Source: Pseudomonas viridiflava
GTDB taxonomy: Bacteria > Pseudomonadota > Gammaproteobacteria > Pseudomonadales > Pseudomonadaceae
Assembly: GCF_900580865.1 (NCBI RefSeq)
Contig: NZ_UTBZ01000012.1
Location: 1 to 64,000, forward strand
Direction: 5' to 3'
Length of the DNA: 64,000 bases
Shown here: positions 19,480 to 29,030 of the stretch, in pieces
Layout of the letters: each line of letters opens with the position of its first letter
Numbering within the stretch: the first letter of the stretch is position 1
Translations under genes and position numbers: made by a program
Notes under the pieces: generated by a model
Databases searched by the model: none
What the model saw: the letters and a program-made list of their open reading frames with translations, nothing else
Told to the model about the DNA's origin: nothing

Positions 19480-21408
19480 TCACTGATCGTCAAAGTACCG
19501 CTCATGCCAATCCACCAGCGGCTGTGGCGAGTTGAGCTTCTGGCCGTAAATCACCGAATAAGACAGCACGTTCTGCACGTACTGACGGGTCTCGTCGAAC
19601 GGAATGCTTTCCACCCAGACATCGAAGCTCAGGTGATCGGCGCCACGCAGCCATTGGCGCACACGACCGGGGCCGGCGTTGTAGGCGGCGGAGGCGAGGA
19701 CGCGGTTGCCGTTGAACTGGCTGTGCACCTGGCTCAGGTAAGCGGCGCCGAGCTGGATGTTTTTGTCCGGATCGAGCACCTGCTGCGGCGAGGCAAGCGG
19801 AATGCTGAACTTGCGTGCGGTTTCCTTGGCGGTGCCGGGCATCAGTTGCATCAGGCCACTGGCGCCGACGCCGGAGCGGGCGTCGTCCATGAAGGCGCTT
19901 TCCTGACGGGTGATGGCAAACACCCAACTTGAATGCAGGCCACGCACCTTGGCTTCCCGCACGAGAGTTTCGCGGTGGGCCATCGGGAAACGAATATCCA
20001 GATCGTCCCAGTATTGCGCCTGACTGATGGTGCGGATCGCCGGGAAGTACCATTTCAGGTCGTAAGCCAGTTTCGCCTGGGCAACCATTTCATCGCGATT
20101 GAAATGACGGCTGACGTGGTACCACTCGCGGCGCCCATCGACGATCTGTCCGCGAGCATGGAATTCCAGCGCGCGACGCACGCCCGGCGTGTTGCGAACC
20201 TTGTTGATCAGCGCCTGACTGAGGACCAATGGCTTGTTGTTCAGCGAGTACGGCGATTGCGAACGGTCGGCGGCGAGGAAACCGTAGAAATCACGTTCGC
20301 GCGAAAGGTTTTTGTACAGGGTTTGCGCTTCCGGATTCTGCGGCTGGGCCAGTTCCAGGCTGCGTGCCTGCCAGTAGCGCCAGCGGTTGGTGGTGGCCAG
20401 ATCCTGCGGCAGACGGCGGGTCAACTGATACGCATCGTCCCAGCGCGCCAGACGCAGCAGCAGGCGCAGACGCCATTCGGAAACGGTGTTGTCGCGCAGC
20501 TCCGGGTCGTACTTGGTCATCACGTCCAGCGCGCGGCTGTCGAAACGACGGGCGAGGGTCAGGCCGATTTCCCGGGCGATCGCGACTTTTTCATCGCGGG
20601 AGAAATGCATGCTGCTGGCATAACCGTCGAGCAGCGCCATGGCCTTGTCAGGATCCTGACGAGCGAGGCGGCGCAGGCCGAGGCTGACCACATCGGACAT
20701 CGGTTCATCGGCCGGGGTGAAGCGCGAAGGCTGATTGAGCAGTTCCGGCTTCTGCGCCACATCCACCAGTAAACGGCCGCGCGGGGCGAGGGTAGTCAGG
20801 CCGTTGACCAGGCTGTTGGCCAGGGGATAGTTGCGCGTCTGAGCGGCAAGTTTGGTGCGCTCCCAGCGTTTCTGCTCGGTGAGCTGGCCGTCGGCGGCCC
20901 AGATGCCGAACAGCGCGTCACACGCGGCCGGTTGCGATTTGCCCGTCAGCCACAGCTTGTCGGCGTTGGCATAGCCTTCGGCTTTCTTGTCGTGGGTGAT
21001 CTGGTATTGCGCATTGAGGCAATCCAGCTCGGTGAAGTTGAGTTTCGGGTCGTAATACTTGACGAAGGTCGCCCAGTCGCCGCGATCGGCGAGCCAGCGC
21101 AACCAGCGCAGTTTCATCCAGTTGGCCTGGGGCAGGTCACCGTGTTCGGCGAGGAATTTCTCGATTTCCGCATTGCTCGCGGACTTCAGGCGCGCGGTCA
21201 GTTCGTCGTAAGCCAGATACGGTTCCAGCGGATAATCGGCCAGCGCCTGGCTGTAGCGGAAATACGGGCCGGTATCACCCTTGGCCAAGGCGCGCTTGGC
21301 TTCATCGTAATACTGGCGTTGGGTGGACAGGTCCACCGCCTGGGCGGATTGAGCGGCAGCGGCGGTAAGTAGCAAGCAGGACAAGACACTGAAAAGGCGA
21401 CTGCGCAT
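19480..21408 (-). CDS. slt: Soluble lytic murein transglycosylase
   Basis: 642 residues. Periplasmic enzyme that cleaves glycan strands to 1,6-anhydromuropeptides. A signal peptide (MRSRLFSVLSCLLLTAAAAQ) is followed by the superhelical U domain (about residues 30-450), a linker, and the catalytic domain with RQESAFMDDARSGVGASGL (catalytic Glu near 503), MQLMPGTA and AAYNAGPGRV. The ATG at 21408 has GGA at six bases and gives a proper signal peptide; the frame is open 13 codons further. Divergent from uup. NagZ in this window processes its product during recycling. Confidence 0.97.
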   Translation of the reverse strand: MRSRLFSVLSCLLLTAAAAQSAQAVDLSTQRQYYDEAKRALAKGDTGPYFRYSQALADYPLEPYLAYDELTARLKSASNAEIEKFLAEHGDLPQANWMKLRWLRWLADRGDWATFVKYYDPKLNFTELDCLNAQYQITHDKKAEGYANADKLWLTGKSQPAACDALFGIWAADGQLTEQKRWERTKLAAQTRNYPLANSLVNGLTTLAPRGRLLVDVAQKPELLNQPSRFTPADEPMSDVVSLGLRRLARQDPDKAMALLDGYASSMHFSRDEKVAIAREIGLTLARRFDSRALDVMTKYDPELRDNTVSEWRLRLLLRLARWDDAYQLTRRLPQDLATTNRWRYWQARSLELAQPQNPEAQTLYKNLSRERDFYGFLAADRSQSPYSLNNKPLVLSQALINKVRNTPGVRRALEFHARGQIVDGRREWYHVSRHFNRDEMVAQAKLAYDLKWYFPAIRTISQAQYWDDLDIRFPMAHRETLVREAKVRGLHSSWVFAITRQESAFMDDARSGVGASGLMQLMPGTAKETARKFSIPLASPQQVLDPDKNIQLGAAYLSQVHSQFNGNRVLASAAYNAGPGRVRQWLRGADHLSFDVWVESIPFDETRQYVQNVLSYSVIYGQKLNSPQPLVDWHERYFDDQ

Positions 21409-21622
21409 GAGACATCCGGGCAGAGAAATCATGACAAGTGCCGACACGAATCAGCACTGAATTGTCTGTAGCTTAGCCTTTTGCCAGCAAGCGGCGAAAG
21501 CTTTGCCGGCCTCGCAGCACAAGTTCGCAACAAATGTTGTGCAGAGTGCTTCAACAGACAAATTGCCGGCCTGTTGAAGCCCTAACTCAGGTAGAATGCG
21601 CGCCCGGTTTTTGGAGAAGCTC

Positions 21623-23545
21623 ATGACCCTGCTCAAATTCAGCGATGTGTCCCTTGCGTTCGGCGCTATGCCGTTGTTGGACAAGGTGTCCTGGCAGATC
21701 GCCCGTGGTGAGCGGGTGTGCATCATCGGCCGCAACGGCACTGGCAAGTCCAGCATGATGAAACTGGTCAAGGGCGACCAGAAGCCCGATGAAGGCTCGG
21801 TGTGGCGTGCCCCCGGTCTGAAAATCGGCGAATTGCCGCAAGAATTGCCAGTGGCCGACGATCGGACGGTGTTCGACGTGGTCGCTGAAGGCCTTGATGG
21901 CGTGGGCGCGTTGCTCGCCGAATACCATCACCTTGCGCAGAACTGCGTCACTGAAGAAGACCTGAACAAGCTGATGCACGTTCAGCAAGACCTCGAAGCC
22001 CGTGATGGCTGGCGCTTGCAGACTCTGGTCGAGAGCACTTTGAGCCGCCTGCAACTGCCGGCGGACAAGACCCTCGCCCAGTTGTCCGGCGGCTGGCGTC
22101 GTCGCGTGCTGCTGGCACAGGCGTTGGTGTCCGAGCCGGACCTGCTGCTGCTCGACGAACCGACCAACCACCTGGACATCGGTGCGATTGCCTGGCTTGA
22201 AGAAGCGCTGAAAGATTTCCAGGGCGCCGTGCTGTTCATCACGCACGACCGTTCCTTCCTGCAAAACCTTGCTACGCGCATTCTCGAACTGGATCGCGGT
22301 GGCCTGATCGACTGGAACGGCGACTACGCCAGCTTCCTCGTGCACAAAGAAGCCGCGCTGGCTGCTGAAGAGACCGCCAACGCGCTGTTCGACAAGAAGC
22401 TGGCCCAGGAAGAAGTCTGGATCCGTCAGGGCATCAAGGCGCGCCGCACCCGTAACGAGGGCCGCGTCCGCGCACTGAAAGCGTTGCGCGTCGAGCGTAG
22501 CGAACGTCGTGAGCGTACTGGCAAGGCCAACATTCAGTTGGACACTGCCGACAAGTCCGGCAAGCAGGTGATGGTCCTCGAGAACGTGAGTTTCGCTCAC
22601 CCGGGCGGCCCGTTCCTGATCAAGGATTTCTCGATGGTCCTGACGCGTGGCGACCGTATCGGCCTGCTCGGCGCCAACGGTACCGGCAAGACCACCCTGC
22701 TGAAACTGATGCTCAGCGGTCTGCAACCGACCAGCGGCAAAGTGGAAGAGGGCACGCGGATCGACGTGGCGTACTTCGACCAATTGCGCCATCAACTGGA
22801 TCTGGAAAAAACCGTGATCGACAACGTCGCCGAAGGTCGCGACTTCATCGATATCGACGGTCAGAGCCGCCATGTGCTGAGCTATCTCGGCGACTTCCTG
22901 TTCAGCCCGCAGCGTGCTCGTACGCCGGTCAAGGCGCTGTCGGGTGGTGAGCGTGCGCGTCTGTTGCTGGCCAAACTGTTCAGCAAACCGGCGAACCTGC
23001 TGGTTCTCGACGAACCGACCAACGACCTCGACGTGGAAACCCTCGAGCTGCTCGAAGAAGTGCTGCTGACCTTCAACGGCACCGTGCTGATGGTCAGCCA
23101 CGACCGGGCATTCCTCGACAACGTGGTCACCAGCACCCTGGTCTTCGAAGGTGAAGGCAAGGTGCGTGAATACGTCGGCGGCTATCAGGACTGGATTCGT
23201 CAGGGCGGCTCGCCGCGTCTGTTGGGCGTGACTGAAAGCAAGTCGGGCAAGGCTGATCTTAATTCGGCAGTGGTCACTGCAGAGCCGGCAGTGGTCGCAG
23301 CGCCTGCGGCAGCTGCTCCGGCGGCGAAGAAAAAGCTGAGCTACAAACTGCAGCGTGAGCTGGAAGCGTTGCCGGGCGATATCGATGCCAAGGAACAGCA
23401 GATTGCTGCCGTGGAAGCCGAAATGGCTGAAGATGGCTTCTATCAGCGCCCAGCGGCTGAAACGGCCAAGGTGATTGCTTCGCTGGAGCAGTTGCAGGCT
23501 GAGCTGGATGCGTTGATGGAGCGTTGGGCCGAGCTGGATGCCTGA
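21623..23545 (+). CDS. uup: ABC-F family ATPase (Uup-like)
   Basis: 640 residues. Two nucleotide-binding domains without membrane parts: Walker A GRNGTGKSS near residue 36 and GANGTGKTT near 350, signatures LSGGWRRR and LSGGERAR, Walker B LLLDEPTNHLD and LVLDEPTNDLD. The inter-domain linker RRTRNEGRVRALKALR and the C-terminal coiled coil (about 570-640, KLSYKLQRELEALPGDIDAKE) point to Uup. ABC-F proteins act on the ribosome or, for Uup, also bind branched DNA. The ATG at 21623 follows GGAG at six bases. Single gene with its own terminator. Confidence 0.93.
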   Translation: MTLLKFSDVSLAFGAMPLLDKVSWQIARGERVCIIGRNGTGKSSMMKLVKGDQKPDEGSVWRAPGLKIGELPQELPVADDRTVFDVVAEGLDGVGALLAEYHHLAQNCVTEEDLNKLMHVQQDLEARDGWRLQTLVESTLSRLQLPADKTLAQLSGGWRRRVLLAQALVSEPDLLLLDEPTNHLDIGAIAWLEEALKDFQGAVLFITHDRSFLQNLATRILELDRGGLIDWNGDYASFLVHKEAALAAEETANALFDKKLAQEEVWIRQGIKARRTRNEGRVRALKALRVERSERRERTGKANIQLDTADKSGKQVMVLENVSFAHPGGPFLIKDFSMVLTRGDRIGLLGANGTGKTTLLKLMLSGLQPTSGKVEEGTRIDVAYFDQLRHQLDLEKTVIDNVAEGRDFIDIDGQSRHVLSYLGDFLFSPQRARTPVKALSGGERARLLLAKLFSKPANLLVLDEPTNDLDVETLELLEEVLLTFNGTVLMVSHDRAFLDNVVTSTLVFEGEGKVREYVGGYQDWIRQGGSPRLLGVTESKSGKADLNSAVVTAEPAVVAAPAAAAPAAKKKLSYKLQRELEALPGDIDAKEQQIAAVEAEMAEDGFYQRPAAETAKVIASLEQLQAELDALMERWAELDA

Positions 23546-23560
23546 TTGATCCTGATGTGA

Positions 23561-23596
23561 AAAAGCCCGGCGTTCAGTGATGAGCGCCGGGCTTTT
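23561..23596. terminator. Terminator after uup
   Basis: AAAAGCCCGGCG and CGCCGGGCTTTT form a 12-bp stem, T-rich downstream, 15 bases past the uup stop. Confidence 0.9.
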
Positions 23597-23617
23597 CATA
23601 TGCGGGTGGAGACCCAA

Positions 23618-23707
23618 TGTGGGAGCGAGCCTGCTCGCGAATGCGGTGTGTCAGGCGGCATTAATGCTGAATGTGCCAACGCCTTCGCGAGCAGGCTCGC
23701 TCCCACA
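23618..23707. repeat. REP pair between uup and the stress-protein gene
   Basis: TGTGGGAGCGAGCCTGCTCG and its inverted copy CGAGCAGGCTCGCTCCCACA flank about 50 bases. Confidence 0.92.
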
Positions 23708-23721
23708 ATGATCAGTGTATT

Positions 23722-24159
23722 TCAGCGCTTGATCAGGTGGACGGCGAGGACATCGCAAGGCGCACCGTGGAGTACGTCATTCGCGGTCGAGCCGAGCAAC
23801 AGCGCCAGACCATGACGACCATGGCTACCGACCACGATCAGATCGCACGTTTGTTCTTTGGCGAAATGATGGATTTCCTGGCGTGGCTGGCCATAGGTCA
23901 GGTGGCAGTTGGCGCCCTCAAGCTCCGAGTATTTGGCTTTCAGACGCTCCAGACGCTCCTTGGCCTGATCGAATTGCTGTTGTTGCAGTTGTGACAGATC
24001 CATCGGCACGTCGCCGCCGAACGCCATGGCCATCGGCTCGACGATATGCACCAGCGAAAGCTTGGCGCCATTGCTTACCGACAGCTCGCGGGCGCGGTGA
24101 ATCACAGGGTCGCACTCTTCGGTCAGATCTACGGCGACCAGGATGTGGTGGTAGGGCAT
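23722..24159 (-). CDS. Universal stress protein (UspA family)
   Basis: 145 residues, a single Usp domain. Starts MPYHHILVAVDLTEECDPVI; the ATP-binding loop GSHGRHGLALLLGSTANDVL near residue 112 has the G-2x-G-9x-GS pattern of ATP-binding Usp proteins. GAGGAG lies eight bases ahead of the ATG at 24159, so the eight-codon longer form is unlikely. Role: survival under starvation or stress, mechanism unknown. Divergent from the next small gene with about 100 bases between. Confidence 0.93.
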   Translation of the reverse strand: MPYHHILVAVDLTEECDPVIHRARELSVSNGAKLSLVHIVEPMAMAFGGDVPMDLSQLQQQQFDQAKERLERLKAKYSELEGANCHLTYGQPRQEIHHFAKEQTCDLIVVGSHGRHGLALLLGSTANDVLHGAPCDVLAVHLIKR

Positions 24160-24262
24160 GAGGTGCTCCTCGTGAGGTTTCAATATTGTTAAGTATGGCT
24201 GGTTTCAAGCGCATTGGTTCCAAAGTGACACAATGCGCCCACCAAGAATTGGGAATAGAGAT

Positions 24263-24700
24263 ATGACGGTCTGGTTGGTGGTGTCAATCCTGCTGGTGGT
24301 TTTAAGTCCGCTGGCGTGGCTTCGCCCATCGCGCGCGCAAAGCGGTCGCATCGCCCTGCGCATGGAGGCGCGACGCATCGGTCTGGCCATGCAGCTGGCG
24401 CCTCAGGAGTGGCCGCACTGGCTGGCGCAAGAGCCACCGAACCCGTGTGCGCAATATCATCGGCCACGTCGGAGCAAGCAGCCCGTCTGCTGGACTTACT
24501 GGCAGAAGTCGCCGGGTGTGTGGGTCAATCAATGGCAGGAAGTCTGCGAAGACCGGACGCTGCTCAATCATTTCGAAAAGTTGCCGGGCAACGTTTTCAA
24601 AGTCGAGGCAGACAAGCAGATGATCGCTTTGTATTGGGGCGAGAAGGGCGAGGCCACGGTTTTGCAGGATATCGACGCCACACTGAAAGCGCTGGCGTGA
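24263..24700 (+). CDS. Small membrane-anchored protein, unknown function
   Basis: 145 residues. The N-terminal MTVWLVVSILLVVLSPLAWL is a single membrane helix followed by RPSRAQSGRIALRMEARRIG, positive and therefore cytoplasmic, so the remaining 110 residues face the cytoplasm. That domain has conserved-looking tryptophans (EWPHWL, CWTYWQKSPGVWVNQWQEV) and three cysteines. I know no function; similar proteins occur at this place, between usp and fadBA, in other pseudomonads (recalled). The ATG at 24263 is preferred because the helix begins there. Confidence 0.8.
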   Translation: MTVWLVVSILLVVLSPLAWLRPSRAQSGRIALRMEARRIGLAMQLAPQEWPHWLAQEPPNPCAQYHRPRRSKQPVCWTYWQKSPGVWVNQWQEVCEDRTLLNHFEKLPGNVFKVEADKQMIALYWGEKGEATVLQDIDATLKALA

Positions 24701-24751
24701 CGCGCGGACTTTTCCACTGCAACGGTGGGGAACGTCCGGCAGACGCGCAAT

Positions 24752-24778
24752 AAAAAGCCCGACATGATTCATCGGGCT
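24752..24778 (-). terminator. Orphan leftward terminator
   Basis: On the minus strand AGCCCGA-loop-TCGGGCTTTTTATT. In the plus direction no T-run follows, so it does not serve the upstream gene. No leftward gene precedes it, so what it ends is unclear. Confidence 0.7.
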
Positions 24779-25228
24779 CGGTTGGCCAGGCAGGCCGGAA
24801 ACCTTTTTTGATGCTGATGTGGCTTGGAGCACTCAGCGCATTTTCCCTGCAGTCCTCCCAGCGTAGCCCTTTAAACAAGGGCCGCCGCGAATTAGGGCGA
24901 CTTTTCTAACTATTGATTCTATGAATGGCTCCACATGCAGACGCGTGTTGCGGGTCTTTGTCTTACGGAAATGACCGCAAAGTCGCATTTCAACCCGTAT
25001 TTTGGGCGATTGACAATTGTTGGAAATTCCGTGAAGGTGACGTACCCAAATCAAACGGGCGTATGAATTGAGCGTTTGTCTTACAGACTGCTCCTACAGA
25101 ATCCCGACTATCGCGTTGGCGGGTGTGCCGGGTGGATTGGCGTCAGCATCGACGAAAAAGCGTCCTGCCGAGCCATTCGCCTGCGTCCGACGTGTACTGT
25201 TCAGCTTCCATATCGTGGAGATCAGTTG
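24779..25228. other. Long leader region of fadBA, no gene recognised
   Basis: About 450 bases before the fadB start. It holds a TTGACA at 25010-25015 without a clear -10, PsrA-like half-sites at 25052-25078, and on the minus strand the stretch leading into the orphan terminator. An in-frame extension of fadB through here is not supported by homology. Confidence 0.5.
25052..25078 (+). promoter_or_regulatory. Possible PsrA operator upstream of fadBA
   Basis: CAAAC-GGGC-GTATG differs by one base from the PsrA box (C/G)AAAC-N4-GTTT(G/C), and a second half GTTTG follows at 25074. PsrA is known to repress fadBA in pseudomonads and is encoded in this window. The match is imperfect. Confidence 0.4.
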
Positions 25229-27376
25229 ATGATTTACGAAGGTAAAGCCATCACGGTTAAAGCTCTTGAAAGTGGCATCGTCGAATTGAAATTCGACCTC
25301 AAGGGTGAGTCCGTCAACAAGTTCAACCGTCTAACCCTGAACGAACTGCGTCAGGCCGTAGACACCATCAAGGCAGATGCTTCGATCAAGGGCGTGATCG
25401 TCAGCAGTGGCAAGGACGTGTTCATCGTCGGCGCCGACATCACCGAATTTGTCGACAACTTCAAGCTGCCGGATGCCGAGCTGGTTGCTGGCAATCTCGA
25501 AGCCAACAAGATCTTCAGCGATTTCGAAGACCTCAACGTTCCGACCGTAGTGGCCATCAATGGCATCGCACTGGGCGGCGGTCTGGAAATGTGCCTGGCG
25601 GCTGACTATCGCGTCATGTCGACCAAGGCCAAGATCGGCCTGCCGGAAGTCAAACTGGGCATCTACCCAGGCTTCGGCGGCACCGTGCGTCTGCCACGCC
25701 TGATCGGTGTCGACAATGCCATCGAATGGATTGCCTCCGGTAAGGAAAACCGCCCTGAAGACGCTCTGAAAGTCAGCGCCGTCGACGCCGTGGTTGCTCC
25801 TGAGAAACTGCAGGAAGCTGCCCTTGAGCTGATCAAGCGCGCCATCTCCGGCGAGTTCGACTTCAAGGCCAAGCGTCAGCCGAAACTTGAAAAACTCAAG
25901 CTGAACGCCATTGAACAAATGATGGCTTTCGAAACCGCCAAAGGTTTCGTCGCCGGTCAAGCTGGCCCGAATTACCCGGCGCCGGTCGAAGCGATCAAGA
26001 CCATCCAGAAAGCCGCGAACTTCGGTCGTGACAAGGCGCTAGAAGTCGAAGCCGCCGGTTTCGTCAAACTGGCCAAGACCTCTGCCGCGCAGAGCTTGAT
26101 CGGTCTGTTCCTGAACGATCAGGAGCTGAAGAAAAAGGCCAAGGCCTACGACGAAATCGCCAAAGACGTGAAGCAGGCCGCTGTACTCGGCGCCGGCATC
26201 ATGGGTGGCGGTATCGCCTATCAGTCGGCCTCCAAGGGTACACCGATCCTGATGAAGGATATCAACGAGCACGGTATCGAACAGGGTCTGGCCGAAGCCG
26301 CCAAACTGCTGGTTGGCCGCGTTGATAAAGGTCGCATGACCGCTGCGAAGATGGCTGAAGTGCTCAACGGCATTCGTCCGACCCTGTCCTACGGCGACTT
26401 CGGTCACGTCGATCTGGTTGTCGAAGCTGTGGTCGAGAACCCGAAGGTCAAGCAAGCCGTACTGGCTGAAGTCGAAGGTCAGGTCAAAGAGGACACCATC
26501 CTCGCGTCCAACACCTCGACCATTTCCATCAGCCTGCTGGCCAAAGCCCTCAAGCGTCCGGAAAACTTTGTCGGCATGCATTTCTTCAACCCGGTGCACA
26601 TGATGCCGCTGGTTGAAGTGATCCGTGGCGAGAAGTCGAGTGAGCTGGCCGTTGCCACCACCGTTGCCTACGCCAAGAAAATGGGCAAGAACCCGATCGT
26701 CGTCAACGACTGCCCGGGCTTCCTGGTCAACCGCGTACTGTTCCCGTACTTCGGCGGTTTCGCCAAGCTGGTCAGCGCCGGTGTCGACTTCGTCCGTATC
26801 GACAAGGTCATGGAAAAATTCGGCTGGCCGATGGGCCCGGCATACCTGATGGACGTGGTCGGCATCGACACCGGTCACCACGGTCGTGACGTTATGGCTG
26901 AAGGTTTCCCGGATCGCATGAAGGATGACCGTCGTTCGGCCATCGACGTGCTTTACGAAGCCAAGCGCCTGGGTCAGAAAAACGGCAAGGGCTTCTACGC
27001 CTACGAGGCCGACAAGAAAGGCAAGCAGAAGAAAGTCGCCGATCCGTCGGTGCTGGAAGTGCTCAAGCCGATCGTTTACGAGCAGCGCGAAGTCACCGAC
27101 GAAGACATCATCAACTGGATGATGATCCCGCTGTGCCTGGAAACCGTGCGTTGCCTGGAAGACGGCATCGTTGAAACTGCCGCCGAAGCCGACATGGGTC
27201 TGGTTTACGGTATCGGTTTCCCTCCATTCCGTGGCGGTGCGCTGCGCTACATCGATTCGATCGGTGTTGCCGAGTTCGTTGCCCTGGCTGACCAGTACGC
27301 TGATTTGGGCGCGCTGTACCACCCGACCGCGAAGCTGCGTGAAATGGCCAAAAACGGCCAGAGCTTCTTCGGTTAA
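25229..27376 (+). CDS. fadB: Fatty acid oxidation complex, alpha subunit
   Basis: 715 residues. Carries enoyl-CoA hydratase, delta3-cis-delta2-trans isomerase and 3-hydroxyacyl-CoA dehydrogenase activities. The hydratase half (1-190) has [20 protein letters not shown] and the glutamates of [19 protein letters not shown]. The NAD-binding site is [17 protein letters not shown] near residue 318, and the dehydrogenase His lies in [16 protein letters not shown]. The open frame runs 51 codons further upstream, but GGAG eight bases before the ATG at 25229 and the family N-terminus [14 protein letters not shown] fix the start. Forms an alpha2-beta2 complex with FadA, 29 bases downstream. Confidence 0.98.
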   Translation: MIYEGKAITVKALESGIVELKFDLKGESVNKFNRLTLNELRQAVDTIKADASIKGVIVSSGKDVFIVGADITEFVDNFKLPDAELVAGNLEANKIFSDFEDLNVPTVVAINGIALGGGLEMCLAADYRVMSTKAKIGLPEVKLGIYPGFGGTVRLPRLIGVDNAIEWIASGKENRPEDALKVSAVDAVVAPEKLQEAALELIKRAISGEFDFKAKRQPKLEKLKLNAIEQMMAFETAKGFVAGQAGPNYPAPVEAIKTIQKAANFGRDKALEVEAAGFVKLAKTSAAQSLIGLFLNDQELKKKAKAYDEIAKDVKQAAVLGAGIMGGGIAYQSASKGTPILMKDINEHGIEQGLAEAAKLLVGRVDKGRMTAAKMAEVLNGIRPTLSYGDFGHVDLVVEAVVENPKVKQAVLAEVEGQVKEDTILASNTSTISISLLAKALKRPENFVGMHFFNPVHMMPLVEVIRGEKSSELAVATTVAYAKKMGKNPIVVNDCPGFLVNRVLFPYFGGFAKLVSAGVDFVRIDKVMEKFGWPMGPAYLMDVVGIDTGHHGRDVMAEGFPDRMKDDRRSAIDVLYEAKRLGQKNGKGFYAYEADKKGKQKKVADPSVLEVLKPIVYEQREVTDEDIINWMMIPLCLETVRCLEDGIVETAAEADMGLVYGIGFPPFRGGALRYIDSIGVAEFVALADQYADLGALYHPTAKLREMAKNGQSFFG

Positions 27377-27390
27377 GCGCCCCCAACTAG

Positions 27391-28581
<1,191 letters not shown>

Positions 28582-28599
28582 GCGTCTCGTCGATGGAAG

Positions 28600-28629
28600 C
28601 CGGGGCCAAGTGCCCCGGTTTTTGTTTTT
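28600..28629 (+). terminator. Terminator of fadBA
   Basis: CCGGGGC-CAAGT-GCCCCGG followed by a T-rich run, about 20 bases past the fadA stop. Confidence 0.92.
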
Positions 28630-28679
28630 GTGGGTTTATTTTGTTTTTATTTTGAAAAAATTTGAGTGAGGGCCGAAGC

Positions 28680-28916
28680 ATGCCGATACAACCTGGGCTC
28701 TACCAACATTACAAAGGTCCGCAGTACCGCGTATTCAGTGTTGCGCGGCATTCCGAGACCGAAGAAGAAGTGGTCTTTTACCAAGCCCTGTATGGCGATT
28801 ACGGCTTTTGGGTTCGCCCTCTGAGCATGTTTCTCGAGTCAGTCGAGGTTGACGGCGAGCAGGTGCCACGCTTTGCTTTGGTGCAAGCCGAACCGAGCCT
28901 TTTTTCCAAGGCATAA
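28680..28916 (+). CDS. DUF1653 domain protein
   Basis: 78 residues. Starts MPIQPGLYQHYKGPQYRVF; the phrases GLYxHYKG, EEEVVFYQALYGDYGFWVRP and the end of domain RFALV mark DUF1653, a compact beta-rich domain also found fused to kinases and hydrolases. Function unknown. GAGGG precedes the ATG at 28680. It sits between fadBA and topA with a separate topA promoter, so it is probably monocistronic. Confidence 0.88.
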   Translation: MPIQPGLYQHYKGPQYRVFSVARHSETEEEVVFYQALYGDYGFWVRPLSMFLESVEVDGEQVPRFALVQAEPSLFSKA

Positions 28917-28941
28917 GACGAGTGCGCACAGAACCCTGTGC

Positions 28942-28970
28942 TTGACCTCACCTTGTATCAACTATATATA
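28942..28970 (+). promoter_or_regulatory. Sigma-70 promoter of topA
   Basis: TTGACC (28942-28947), a 17-base spacer, and TATATA (28965-28970), leaving a leader of about 54 bases before the topA ATG. The -10 is followed by GCG-rich DNA, a discriminator type often sensitive to supercoiling, which would suit topA. Confidence 0.75.
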
Positions 28971-29030
28971 GCGGTGCCGCGTCAGGCGCCAACCGCCTTT
29001 CACTTCTAGAATTCAGGAATTTTCTGATCC

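Noticed and set aside
25076..25228. Extended N-terminus for FadB
   Set aside because: The extra 51 codons are unlike FadB; the ATG at 25229 has a good ribosome site and the known N-terminus.
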